Source of the DNA: Amycolatopsis acidiphila
GTDB taxonomy: Bacteria; Actinomycetota; Actinomycetes; Mycobacteriales; Pseudonocardiaceae
NCBI RefSeq assembly: GCF_021391495.1
Contig: NZ_CP090063.1
Location: 3,534,001-3,598,000, forward strand
Reading direction: 5' to 3'
DNA: 64,000 nt
Below are positions 1 to 7,241 of this stretch, piece after piece; the stretch's first letter is position 1, and every line of letters begins with the position of its first letter. The notes under the pieces are model-generated. The model ran no database searches. It had not been told where the DNA came from and worked only from the letters and a program-made list of their open reading frames with translations. A program made the translations under genes and the position numbers.

Positions 1-226
1 ACCGGCCGCCGGCTCCGCCCCGCGCCTCGGGGACCGGGAGCCCGGCGAGGCCGAGCTCGGCCAGGTGCGGCCAGAGTGCGCGCTCGCTGACGGCGCCGGC
101 GTCGCCGACCTGTTTGTGGGCCGCGCCTTCGGGCCAGTGCCGGGCCAATGACCGGGTGACCGCGTCGGCCAGTGCCTGCTGGTCCTCGGTGTCGGCCACG
201 GCGACGTTCGGATGCACGTCGAGCAC
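1..226 (-). CDS. Acyl-CoA dehydrogenase, N-terminal part (cut by window edge)
   Basis: Reading the minus strand from GTG at 226 gives about 75 residues that run off the window. The segment WPHLAELGLAGLPVPEARGG is typical of the N-terminal helical domain of acyl-CoA dehydrogenases (alpha,beta-desaturation of acyl-CoA with FAD). A GGAAGG Shine-Dalgarno lies 4 nt upstream of the GTG; a second in-frame GTG at 217 is possible. The gene is divergent from the flavin reductase at 328 and shares with it a gap carrying two copies of the regulon motif (253-272 and 319-337). Family assignment rests only on the N-terminus; the catalytic half is outside the window. Confidence 0.72.
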   Translation of the reverse strand, partial: MLDVHPNVAVADTEDQQALADAVTRSLARHWPEGAAHKQVGDAGAVSERALWPHLAELGLAGLPVPEARGGAGGR

Positions 227-252
227 CGTCCTTCCGTCGGTACGGGCGATTA

Positions 253-272
253 TGAATACGCCTTGTCAGAAT
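253..272 (+). promoter_or_regulatory. Regulon motif copy A
   Basis: TGAATACGCCTTGTCAGAAT matches the conserved right half (TGTCAGAA) of the motif repeated through the cluster; the left half is degenerate. It lies 26 nt upstream of the start of the minus-strand acyl-CoA dehydrogenase and 55 nt upstream of the flavin reductase start. Confidence 0.5.
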
Positions 273-318
273 CTACCCGATAACGCCCGCTTGTAAGAGC
301 TACCAGGCATCCTGCATA

Positions 319-337
319 GTGACATACATGTCAGAAT
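319..337 (+). promoter_or_regulatory. Regulon motif copy B over a probable leaderless start
   Basis: GTGACATACATGTCAGAAT contains the perfect inverted repeat TGACAT-AC-ATGTCA (320-333). A plausible promoter is TTGTAA (291-296), an 18-nt spacer and CATAGT (315-320), which would put the transcription start at about 327-328, on the ATG at 328. A protein bound here would cover both the -10 element and the start codon. Confidence 0.6.
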
Positions 338-915
338 TAGACTTGAAGGCAGCCGATTACACGCTGTCCGGCCTGCGGCCGTTCCCGGTGGCGGTGACCG
401 CCGTGCACGAGGGGCGGGCCAACGGCCTGATGTCCCTGTCGGCGGGTTCGGGCGGGATCATCCCGGAGGCCCCGAGGGTGACCATCAGCCTCACCAAGTA
501 CAACCTGACCCACCACATGGTCCTGGGCTCCGGGGTGTTCGTGATGCACCTGCTGGCGGCCACGCCGGAACCGGCGCTGGAGGCGTCGATGAAGATCCTG
601 ATGGGACTCGGGGGCAGTTCGGGCCGTGACGGCGACAAGCTGGCCGCGTTCGGCACCAAGCCCGGGGTCACCGGCGCACCGATCCTGCTCGACGCGCTGA
701 GCTACGTCGAGGGACGCGTCGTCGGCACGCTGGACGCCGAGGAGAACACGATCTTCCTCGCCGACGTCGTGGGCGCGGGCGTGCTGCGCGAGGGCGAGCG
801 GCTGCGCATCGGCCCGGCGTGGGGCAGGCTGCCCAAGGAGTGGATCGAGCAGTACGAGGCCAACCACGTCCCCCAGTTGGAGAACGCCCGGCGCAACCGC
901 GGGCTGGTGGACTGA
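328..915 (+). CDS. Flavin reductase-like FMN-binding protein
   Basis: A 195-residue protein of the flavin reductase-like (FMN-binding split-barrel) family. These proteins reduce FMN/FAD with NAD(P)H or feed reduced flavin to an oxygenase. The N-terminal stretch SGLRPFPVAVTAVHEGRANG and the following PRVTISLTKYNLTHHMV segment fit this fold. An in-frame GTG at 319 exists, but no Shine-Dalgarno is visible for either start. The promoter spacing favours leaderless initiation at ATG 328. The stop overlaps the next ATG (TGATG at 913-917), so it is coupled to the SnoaL-like gene. It may supply reduced flavin to the LLM enzyme two genes downstream; that partner is an inference. Confidence 0.8.
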   Translation: MSELDLKAADYTLSGLRPFPVAVTAVHEGRANGLMSLSAGSGGIIPEAPRVTISLTKYNLTHHMVLGSGVFVMHLLAATPEPALEASMKILMGLGGSSGRDGDKLAAFGTKPGVTGAPILLDALSYVEGRVVGTLDAEENTIFLADVVGAGVLREGERLRIGPAWGRLPKEWIEQYEANHVPQLENARRNRGLVD

Positions 916-1511
916 TGACAGGGTTCGCCCGCGCCGAGGTCGAGCACGCGTTCCGGCACTACTTCCTGACCGGGCCGGTCGGCGAGGACTGGGCGGCGTG
1001 GTCGAGGCTGTTCACCACCGACGCGACCTACCACGACCATTTCTGGGGCACCTTCCACGGTCCCGGCGAGATCCAGCGGTTCCTCGAAGGGACGATGTCG
1101 TTCGCGGCGCACGTCTACTCGCCACTGGTCTGGTACGTCATCGACGGCTCGCGGGTGGTGTACGAGGTCGTCAACCGCGCGGACAGCCCCGAACCGGGCG
1201 GCGAGCCGATCGACTTCCCGTCCCTGCAGGTGATCCGGTACGCCGGTGACGGGAAGTTCTCCTCCGAGGAGGACTGGTGGACGGTGGCGGAGATGAAGCT
1301 GTTCAACCAGCGCTACGCCGCCGCGAAAGAGGCGGCGGGGGACCGGGCACGGGATCCGCTGTCCCGTTCGGACTGGGGCTCGTGGGTCGACTGGGCGCGC
1401 CCGGCGGACGGGCACGTGGCGAAGCCGTCCTGGCTGGGCCGGGACGTGCCGCCGATCGCGAGCATGGCGGACATGGACTTCGGCAGGCGCAACCCGAAAC
1501 CGGCGAGGTGA
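915..1511 (+). CDS. SnoaL-like / NTF2-fold protein
   Basis: A 198-residue protein whose first 130 residues fit the SnoaL-like/NTF2 cone fold: an N-terminal helix (VEHAFRHYFLTG), WSRLFTTDATYHDHFWGTFH, then GPGEIQRFLEGTM and a strand-rich end (EDWWTVAEMKLFNQRY). In catabolic clusters such domains are small dehydratases, isomerases or hydrolase-like enzymes, but the reaction cannot be read from sequence. The DHFWG His/Asp pair lies in the cavity position often used for catalysis. About 60 C-terminal residues extend beyond a minimal NTF2 domain. It starts inside the stop of the flavin reductase and ends 5 bp before the LLM gene, so it belongs to a three-gene operon. Confidence 0.7.
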   Translation: MTGFARAEVEHAFRHYFLTGPVGEDWAAWSRLFTTDATYHDHFWGTFHGPGEIQRFLEGTMSFAAHVYSPLVWYVIDGSRVVYEVVNRADSPEPGGEPIDFPSLQVIRYAGDGKFSSEEDWWTVAEMKLFNQRYAAAKEAAGDRARDPLSRSDWGSWVDWARPADGHVAKPSWLGRDVPPIASMADMDFGRRNPKPAR

Positions 1512-1516
1512 GGAGC

Positions 1517-2434
1517 GTGCGGTTCAACCTGATGTTCCCGATGCGGGCCGTCAAGCACTACGAGGCCTGGCGCGGCGACGGCGATCTGGGGACTGTCGCG
1601 CGGATCGCCGAGGAGGCCGGCTTCGACGGCTTTTCCATGAGCGATCACCCCTTTCCCGAGCAGAACTGGCTGAGCACGGGCGGGCACCACGCGTTCGACC
1701 CGTTCGTGTCGCTCGGCTTCGTGGCCGCCTCGACCCGGCGGATCAAGCTGCTCACCTACGTCCTCGTCGGCGGCTACCGCAACCCGTACCTGTCCGCGAA
1801 GGCGATCGCGAGCCTGGACGTGCTCTCCCGCGGCCGGATGATCGTGGGCATGGGCGCGGGCTACCTGCGGCCCGAGTTCGAGGTGCTCGGCGCGGACTTC
1901 GAGGCCCGCGGGAAGACCCTGGAGGCCTCGATCCCGGCGATGCGCGCCGCGTGGGCCGGACTCGACCACCCCGGCCCGGCGTTCCCGGCCGAAGGGCACA
2001 CGATGCTGCCGGCGCCGGTCCAGCCCGCGGGCCCGCCGATCTGGATCGGCGGCAACAGCGTGGCCGCCCGGCGGCGGGCGGTGACACTCGCCGACGGCTG
2101 GATCCCGATGGGACAGTCCCGGGAGGTCGCGAAGATCACCGGGACGCCCGCGCTGGAAACGGTTTCCGAACTCGCCGCGCAGGTGCGCGCGATGCAGGAC
2201 AGGCGAACGAGCGCCGGACAGTCCCCTTTGGACGTTTCGTTCGTGCCGTTCGAAAGCGAGCAGCTGCGCCACGGTGACGCGGGTGACTTCGCGACGCAGG
2301 TGCGCAAGACGCTCGACGCCTACGCCGACGCCGGGGTCAGCTGGATCACGATCGAACCCGCCAGTCGCGGGCTTGAAGCGTTCCGCCGCGACGTCGGGCG
2401 GATCGGGGAGCTGCTCGTCTCCCCGGCCCGCTGA
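1517..2434 (+). CDS. LLM-class F420-dependent oxidoreductase
   Basis: A 305-residue luciferase-like monooxygenase family TIM barrel. Diagnostic segments are FDGFSMSDHPFPEQNW, STRRIKLLTYVLVGGYRNP, LSRGRMIVGMGAGYLRPEFE and PPIWIGGNSVAARRRA, which together fit the F420-dependent branch common in actinomycetes. The GTG start at 1517 is chosen because GAGGTGAGGAGC, which carries the previous stop, acts as Shine-Dalgarno; a longer upstream reading in the same frame is the shadow of the SnoaL gene. Substrate unknown; in steroid- and terpenoid-degrading clusters these enzymes commonly reduce or hydroxylate ring intermediates. It converges on the second LLM gene, with only 9 bp between them. Confidence 0.82.
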   Translation: MRFNLMFPMRAVKHYEAWRGDGDLGTVARIAEEAGFDGFSMSDHPFPEQNWLSTGGHHAFDPFVSLGFVAASTRRIKLLTYVLVGGYRNPYLSAKAIASLDVLSRGRMIVGMGAGYLRPEFEVLGADFEARGKTLEASIPAMRAAWAGLDHPGPAFPAEGHTMLPAPVQPAGPPIWIGGNSVAARRRAVTLADGWIPMGQSREVAKITGTPALETVSELAAQVRAMQDRRTSAGQSPLDVSFVPFESEQLRHGDAGDFATQVRKTLDAYADAGVSWITIEPASRGLEAFRRDVGRIGELLVSPAR

Positions 2435-2443
2435 CGCCGGAGC

Positions 2444-3523
2444 TCACCCGCGCAGTGCGCCGATCACGGCGGGCAGCTGGTCGGGCGTGCTGCCGTGCAG
2501 GACCAGCTCGTCGGCGCCGGCGGCGAGGTAGTCCCCGAACCGCTCGACGCAGTGGGCCGGGGTGCCGACGGCGGCGGCGGAGCCGAGCCATTCCGCGGGC
2601 AGCACCGACGCCGCCTCGGTGAGCTGGTCGCGGGTGCGTACGAAGTCGGCCGAACCCTTGATCCCGTTGAGCTGCGGGTGCGCGCGCAGCTTCTCCAGCG
2701 GGGCGGTGTCCCAGCCGTTCGCCCCCGCGAGCTGCTCGCCGAAGCCGGGGATCTGGAAGTAGGTGACCGCGCGGCCACCGACCACCGCGGCCTCCTCGTC
2801 CGTTGGCAGACCCGATGCCGTGATCACGGTGGCGTAGACCCGGATCGACGCGGGATCGCGTCCCGCGTCCGCCGCGGCCCCGCGGACCGTCGCGACCGAG
2901 CGGGCGACCGCTTCCGGCGTGAGGAACGGGTGCAGCAGCACGCCGTCGAAGTGGGTGCCGGCCAGGGCCAGGGTCTTGGGGCCGATGGCCGCGAGCACGA
3001 GCGGAGGCGGGGGAGCGTCCGGCAGGTCGGACAGCCGCATCGCGGGGAAGTTCCCGGCCGGTCCGTGGTATGACACCTTGTCACCCCGGCAGAGGCGGCG
3101 CAGGATGTCGGCGGAGTCGGCCAGCAGCCGGTTGGTCACCGGCGGCAGCCCGACGGCCTTCCACATCGCGGCGACCGAGCGCCCGAACCCGAGCACGAGC
3201 CGGCCGCCGGTGAGTCCCTGTGCGGTCATCGCCATCGAGGCGAGCACGGCGGGGTGGCGGACGGAGAAGTGCGTGATCCCGGATGCGATCCTCGTCGTGC
3301 TCGTCACCTGGCCCAGCGCGCCCGCGAGCACCGCGAAGTCCTTGGTGCCCCAGCGTTCGCTCAGCCAGACCGTGCCGAGCCCGAGCTCCTCGGCGGCTCT
3401 GGCCTGCGCGAGCGCGGGCCGCGGGTCGGGCACCCGGCCGGGCAGGACGTACGCGCCGAGTGCGCTCGCGTGCACCGGTACCCGGGCGGTGCTCGCCGGA
3501 ATTACCGCGGGGGGTGTAGTCAT
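2444..3523 (-). CDS. LLM-class F420-dependent oxidoreductase
   Basis: A 359-residue luciferase-like family protein, distinct from the one at 1517. Characteristic parts are AEELGLGTVWLSERWGTKD near the N-terminus, RIASGITHFSVRHPAVLASMA, TGGRLVLGFGRSVAAMW, and a C-terminal PAHCVERFGDYLAAGADELV. The length and the SERWGTKD/FGRS features resemble the TIGR03857-type F420 family. The ATG at 3523 begins only 7 nt after a strong copy of the regulon motif (3531-3548, minus orientation). That spacing implies a very short or leaderless mRNA and direct control by whatever binds the motif. It is divergent from the phosphotransferase at 3585. Confidence 0.82.
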   Translation of the reverse strand: MTTPPAVIPASTARVPVHASALGAYVLPGRVPDPRPALAQARAAEELGLGTVWLSERWGTKDFAVLAGALGQVTSTTRIASGITHFSVRHPAVLASMAMTAQGLTGGRLVLGFGRSVAAMWKAVGLPPVTNRLLADSADILRRLCRGDKVSYHGPAGNFPAMRLSDLPDAPPPPLVLAAIGPKTLALAGTHFDGVLLHPFLTPEAVARSVATVRGAAADAGRDPASIRVYATVITASGLPTDEEAAVVGGRAVTYFQIPGFGEQLAGANGWDTAPLEKLRAHPQLNGIKGSADFVRTRDQLTEAASVLPAEWLGSAAAVGTPAHCVERFGDYLAAGADELVLHGSTPDQLPAVIGALRG

Positions 3524-3530
3524 GGCGATA

Positions 3531-3548
3531 TTCTGACACTATGTACAC
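3531..3548 (-). promoter_or_regulatory. Regulon motif copy H
   Basis: On the minus strand this reads GTGTACATAGTGTCAGAA and continues with TATCGCC to the ATG of the LLM gene at 3523. It shares the 15-mer TACATAGTGTCAGAA with the copy at 33126-33144. CATAGT could be the -10 element. Confidence 0.62.
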
Positions 3549-3584
3549 GAAATGGCGAGTGTCCTGCGACGGCGCGGAGGTTTC

Positions 3585-4649
3585 GTGAGCACGGACTCGA
3601 CGGTGACACGTGAGGTGCTGGCGCGATGGCTGGCCCGGCAGGGCTGCCGGGACGTCCGGCTCGGCGAGCTGACGCAGCCGGACGCGGGGTACTCCGGCCG
3701 CACGGTCTTCGTGGCGGCCTCCTGGGCCGAGCCCGGGGGCACCGCCCGGCACGAGGAGCTGGTCGTGCGGGTCCAGTCACCCGACCAGCAGCTGTTCGTG
3801 GCCCCCGACGCGGTGCGCCAGGCCGAAACCATGCGCGGGCTGGCCGGCGAGCCCGGCGTTCCGGTGCCGCGGATCTGGTTCACCGAGTCCGACCCCGCCG
3901 TGCTCGGCGCGCCGTTCTACGTGATGGGCCGGGTGCGGGGCCGGGTACCCGGCGACGTGCCGAGCTGGCACGTCCGGGGCTGGACGGTCGAGCTCTCCCC
4001 TGGCCAACGCACCCGGTTGCACGACAACGGGCTGGCGGCGCTGGTCGCCCTGCACCGGGTGGACTGGCGCCGTGAGCTCGGCTTCCTGGACCCCGCGGGC
4101 ACCGGCACCGCGCTCGAGCGCTATCTCGCCCAGCTGGAGAACTGGTACGCCTGGTGCGGCCCGAGCCGCCGGTTCGGGCCGGAGGTCCTGGCCGCGGGGC
4201 TGGCACACGTTCTCGAACACCGGCCGGACGACGACGGCGAGGTCGTGGTGTGGGGCGACGCGCGGCCGGGCAACATCTGCTTCGCCGACGACCTGTCGGT
4301 CGCCGCGCTGTTCGACTGGGAGACCGCCACGATCGGGCCGCCGGGGATCGACCTCGGCTGGTGGCTGATGTTCGAGCGGTACCTGTGCGAGGCACAGGGC
4401 AAGCGGCGCCTCGACGGCGTGCCCGGGCGCGCCGGGACGATCGCGCGCTACCACGAGCTGGGCGGGGTGAAGATCCCGGACATCGACTACTACGAGCTGC
4501 TCGCCGGCGTCGTGATGACGCTGATCGCGAGCCGTCTCGCGGACGTGCTGGTGGAGACGGGCCGGGTCACGCCGGAGATCGCGGCCATCTACCCGAACCG
4601 TGCCGTCGGCCTGGTCGGGGAGTCCCTGGCCCGGATCCACGCGGGCTGA
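3585..4649 (+). CDS. Aminoglycoside-phosphotransferase-like kinase (APH family)
   Basis: A 354-residue protein of the APH/choline-kinase-like fold. The catalytic loop is WGDARPGNICF (the HGDxxxxN equivalent, with Trp for His) and the metal-binding segment is FDWETATIGPPGIDLGWW. In fatty-acid and steroid catabolic clusters this subfamily resembles the kinase-like domain of ACAD10/ACAD11, which phosphorylates 4-hydroxyacyl-CoA; that role here is an inference. Start GTG 3585 is preferred over ATG 3552 because GGAGG (3576-3580) sits 4 nt before it. It ends in a long hairpin (4653-4699). Confidence 0.75.
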   Translation: MSTDSTVTREVLARWLARQGCRDVRLGELTQPDAGYSGRTVFVAASWAEPGGTARHEELVVRVQSPDQQLFVAPDAVRQAETMRGLAGEPGVPVPRIWFTESDPAVLGAPFYVMGRVRGRVPGDVPSWHVRGWTVELSPGQRTRLHDNGLAALVALHRVDWRRELGFLDPAGTGTALERYLAQLENWYAWCGPSRRFGPEVLAAGLAHVLEHRPDDDGEVVVWGDARPGNICFADDLSVAALFDWETATIGPPGIDLGWWLMFERYLCEAQGKRRLDGVPGRAGTIARYHELGGVKIPDIDYYELLAGVVMTLIASRLADVLVETGRVTPEIAAIYPNRAVGLVGESLARIHAG

Positions 4650-4652
4650 GCC

Positions 4653-4699
4653 GCCGGTGCGGCCGGACCGTCCCGTGTGGACGGTTCGGCCGCACCGGC
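4653..4699. terminator. Bidirectional hairpin terminator
   Basis: A 21-bp stem (4653-4673 with 4679-4699, one G-T pair) closes a 5-nt loop between the convergent phosphotransferase and amidohydrolase genes. There is no U-run, which is usual for actinomycete terminators. Confidence 0.72.
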
Positions 4700-4705
4700 G
4701 CGAGT

Positions 4706-5875
4706 TCAGCTACGGGGGAAGTTCAGCATCCGGCGGGCGTTGGTCTCCACGATGAGCTCGACCTCGTCGTCCGGGATGTCGGCCAGCACCTCGTGCGCGC
4801 GCTTGCGGCTGTTGGGCCAGTTGGAGTCCGAGTGCGGGTAGTCGATCTCCAGGGTGATCCGCTCGATGCCGATCTCGTACCGGTTCTTCAGGCCGTGCTC
4901 GTCATCGATGAAGCAGCCGTAGAAGTGCTCCCGGAACAGGTCGCTCGGTCGCGCGTCGCGGTCGATGTCCTGGTACCAGCGGTGCCGGTCCCAGCTGTAG
5001 TCCGAACGCTCGAGGATGTAGGGGATCCAGCCGATGCCGCCTTCGGCGAGGGAGAACTGCAGGTTCGGGAAGCGCTGCAGCGCGCCGGAGAAGAGCAGGT
5101 CGACCGTGCTCCACATGAGGTTCGAGGAGAACAGGATCGTGGGCACCACGAACGGCGCGTCGATCGGCGCCATCTCACCGGCGACGGGCTTCATGGCGGC
5201 GAAGGAGAAGCCCGGCATGAACGAGCCCGAGCCGAAGTGCAGCGAGACCGGCATCCCGGTGTCCGAGCACACCTGCCACAGCGGGTCCCAGTGGTCGCTG
5301 TGGAACGACGGCAGGCCGAGTGGCACCGGGCTGTCCGGGAACGAGATCGTGCGGGCGCCCTTGGCGGCCACCCGCTCGGCCTCCTTGACCGCGAGGTCGC
5401 GGTCCCAGACCGGCAGGATCGCCATCGGGATGAACCGGTCGGGCGCGCTCGCGCACCACTCGTCGATGTAGAAGTCGTTCCACGCCTGGACGCACAGGTG
5501 CGCGAGCTCCTTGTCCTGCGCGCGGAAGAACGTGCTGCCGCCGAAGCCGGGGAACGACGGGAAGCACAGGGCGGCCTGGACGCCGTCGAGGTCCATGTCC
5601 TTCACCCTGGCCGCGGGGTCGTAGCAACCGGGGATCATGTCCTCGTACCGGACCGGGTCCAGGCCCCAGTCCTTGGGGTCCTTGCCTGCGACGGCGTTGA
5701 GCCCGATGGTCGGGAAGACCTTGCCGTCGTAGTGCCACAGGTGCTTGCCCTCGACCTCTTCGATGCGCGGCGCCTGGTCGCGGTACCGGGCGGGGACCCG
5801 GTCCTGCCAGACTCGCGGATGCTCGACGAGGTGATCGTCCACGGACACGATCTGGTGGTGTTCCTGTAACGGCAT
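4706..5875 (-). CDS. Amidohydrolase family protein (AMH_2 type)
   Basis: A 389-residue metal-dependent amidohydrolase-2/ACMSD-like protein. The N-terminal SVDDHLVEHPRVW holds the metal-ligand motif (DxH), MDLDGVQAALCFPSFPGFG follows, and the C-terminal LEIDYPHSDSNWPNS carries the late Asp/His pair typical of the family. Members are decarboxylases or hydrolases of aromatic acids and ring-opened products; several actinomycete steroid or aromatic clusters carry one. Start ATG 5875 has GGAGGGG about 6 nt upstream. A copy of the regulon motif (5907-5924, minus orientation) precedes it. It is divergent from the small gene at 5977. Confidence 0.78.
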   Translation of the reverse strand: MPLQEHHQIVSVDDHLVEHPRVWQDRVPARYRDQAPRIEEVEGKHLWHYDGKVFPTIGLNAVAGKDPKDWGLDPVRYEDMIPGCYDPAARVKDMDLDGVQAALCFPSFPGFGGSTFFRAQDKELAHLCVQAWNDFYIDEWCASAPDRFIPMAILPVWDRDLAVKEAERVAAKGARTISFPDSPVPLGLPSFHSDHWDPLWQVCSDTGMPVSLHFGSGSFMPGFSFAAMKPVAGEMAPIDAPFVVPTILFSSNLMWSTVDLLFSGALQRFPNLQFSLAEGGIGWIPYILERSDYSWDRHRWYQDIDRDARPSDLFREHFYGCFIDDEHGLKNRYEIGIERITLEIDYPHSDSNWPNSRKRAHEVLADIPDDEVELIVETNARRMLNFPRS

Positions 5876-5906
5876 CCTTGCCCCTCCAGAATTTGATCGG
5901 GCTTTT

Positions 5907-5924
5907 TTCTGACGCGGTGTCTAC
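5907..5924 (-). promoter_or_regulatory. Regulon motif copy L
   Basis: On the minus strand this reads GTAGACACCGCGTCAGAA, 32 nt upstream of the amidohydrolase start. In the same gap, 5939-5961 forms a second, unrelated imperfect inverted repeat (CTCTGTGGT-AGGC-ACCACCAGAG) on the side of the small gene. Confidence 0.5.
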
Positions 5925-5976
5925 CGAACTGTATATCCTCTGTGGTAGGCACCACCAGAGCTGTCAAGGAGGAAAA

Positions 5977-6273
5977 ATGTCCCAGGCCGATGAGGAAATC
6001 ACGGTCGAACGGCCCGATGAGGACGACTACGACCTGCTGACCTTCGGGGAGGCCGGCGCCCGGCTGGAGATCGAGATTCGGACGATGCGTGCACGCGTTC
6101 GCCGGCTCGAGGAGGCCACCCCACCGGACGAGGACGCGCTGCGCGGCGCCCGCGAGCGGCTCGCTGCCCTGGAGGAGGGGGCCGAGCGCAACCGCGCCCA
6201 GCCGATCAACGACGAGAACTTCGAGCGGTTCTTCGGCTACCCGGGCAAGGCGCGCCGCAACACCACGTGGTGA
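5977..6273 (+). CDS. Small acidic coiled-coil-like protein, unknown function
   Basis: A 98-residue protein; I do not recognise the family. The N-terminus is very acidic (ERPDEDDYDLLTFGEAGARL). Residues about 25-70 have heptad-like charged helices (IEIRTMRARVRRLEEA, RGARERLAALEEGAERN). The C-terminal FERFFGYPGKARRNTTW ends in a basic tail. The start at 5977 follows an excellent AGGAGG; an upstream in-frame ATG at 5878 lies inside the promoter gap. It is monocistronic, 6 bp from the convergent SDR, and opposite the amidohydrolase. The helical, soluble design suggests a binding or assembly partner rather than an enzyme, which is an inference. Confidence 0.7.
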   Translation: MSQADEEITVERPDEDDYDLLTFGEAGARLEIEIRTMRARVRRLEEATPPDEDALRGARERLAALEEGAERNRAQPINDENFERFFGYPGKARRNTTW

Positions 6274-6279
6274 CCCGGC

Positions 6280-7059
6280 TCAGCGCACCATGAGCATGCC
6301 GCCGTCGACCGCGAACACCTGGCCGGTGATGAACCGCGAGCCGGGGCCCGCGAGGAACGCCATCAGCGGGACCAGGTCGCGGTCGACGTCGCCGAGCCGG
6401 CCGTCGATGGGCATCACGGTCTTCAGCTGGGCGTCGTGCGCGGCGAGCTGCCCGGCGGTCATCGAGGCGCGCGTCTTGGCGTACATGGGCGTCGCGATCG
6501 CCGGGGCGATGGCGTTGACGGTGATCCCGTAGGAGCCCCATTCCTGGGCGACGGTGCGCGTCCAGCCCAGGACCGCGCCCTTGCTCGCCGCGTAGTGGGC
6601 CTTGTTCCGCAGCCCGATCACGCCCGCCGCGGAGGCGAAGTTCAGGATGCGCCCGCCGTGGTCGCGCAGATGGGCGAACGCGGCCTGGTTGGTGAGGAAC
6701 GTGCCCTTCGCGTTCACCTCCAGCACGCGGTCCCACTCCTCGGCGGCGATCTTCTCGGCCGGCGCGCCGGGCGCGATCCCGGCCGCGTGCACGAGCACGT
6801 CGAGCCCGCCGAGCAGGGTCGCCGCGCTCTCGAAGGCCGTGCGGACCGAGTCCTGGTCGGTGACGTCGCAGGTGCGGAACCGGGCGCTGCCCGGGCCGTC
6901 GGCGGTGGCCTTCTCCGCGATCTCGGTGCCAGGGCCCTCCTGGATGTCGCAGGAGACAACGGAACCGCCTGCCGCGCTGAAGGCGCGGACGACGCCGGCG
7001 CCCATTCCGCTGGCGCCACCGGTGACGAGGATGCGGATGCCCGCGAGCGAATCGGTCAT
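6280..7059 (-). CDS. SDR family oxidoreductase
   Basis: A 259-residue classical short-chain dehydrogenase. TGGASGMGAG (residues about 13-22) is the Rossmann glycine motif, HAAGIAPG the NAG-equivalent, and YAASK the catalytic Tyr/Lys with the Ser in NFASAAG. The acidic residue after strand 2 (SCDIQEG) suggests NAD(H) rather than NADP(H). Start ATG 7059 has GGAAGGACC upstream. Candidate roles are dihydrodiol dehydrogenase for the Rieske oxygenase or hydroxyacyl dehydrogenase; the sequence does not decide. It diverges from the tannase-like gene at 7242, whose side of the gap holds a regulon motif. Confidence 0.85.
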   Translation of the reverse strand: MTDSLAGIRILVTGGASGMGAGVVRAFSAAGGSVVSCDIQEGPGTEIAEKATADGPGSARFRTCDVTDQDSVRTAFESAATLLGGLDVLVHAAGIAPGAPAEKIAAEEWDRVLEVNAKGTFLTNQAAFAHLRDHGGRILNFASAAGVIGLRNKAHYAASKGAVLGWTRTVAQEWGSYGITVNAIAPAIATPMYAKTRASMTAGQLAAHDAQLKTVMPIDGRLGDVDRDLVPLMAFLAGPGSRFITGQVFAVDGGMLMVR

Positions 7060-7165
7060 GTGAGGTCCTTCCGAACATGACGAGACTGTCTCCAGTCCTT
7101 CGTCACGAGCGTCTATTGGTAGGTGAAACCGATGTTATGCCAACGCTTTTCGCCCAACCGTGATC

Positions 7166-7184
7166 GTTGACACATTGTCAGAAC
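7166..7184 (+). promoter_or_regulatory. Regulon motif copy C
   Basis: GTTGACACATTGTCAGAAC has both half-sites (TGACA at 7168, TGTCA at 7176) but a 3-nt instead of a 4-nt spacer. It lies between the divergent SDR (7059) and the tannase-like gene (7242). Confidence 0.6.
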
Positions 7185-7241
7185 AACCCTAGGCTCGCCA
7201 TGCGGCCGCACCGTCGCGGCCCGTCAGGCCGAGGAGACGAG

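Noticed and set aside
337..6209. Several long antisense frames in the first 6 kb
   Set aside because: They are high-GC shadow frames with His/Arg/Pro-rich composition opposite well-supported genes.
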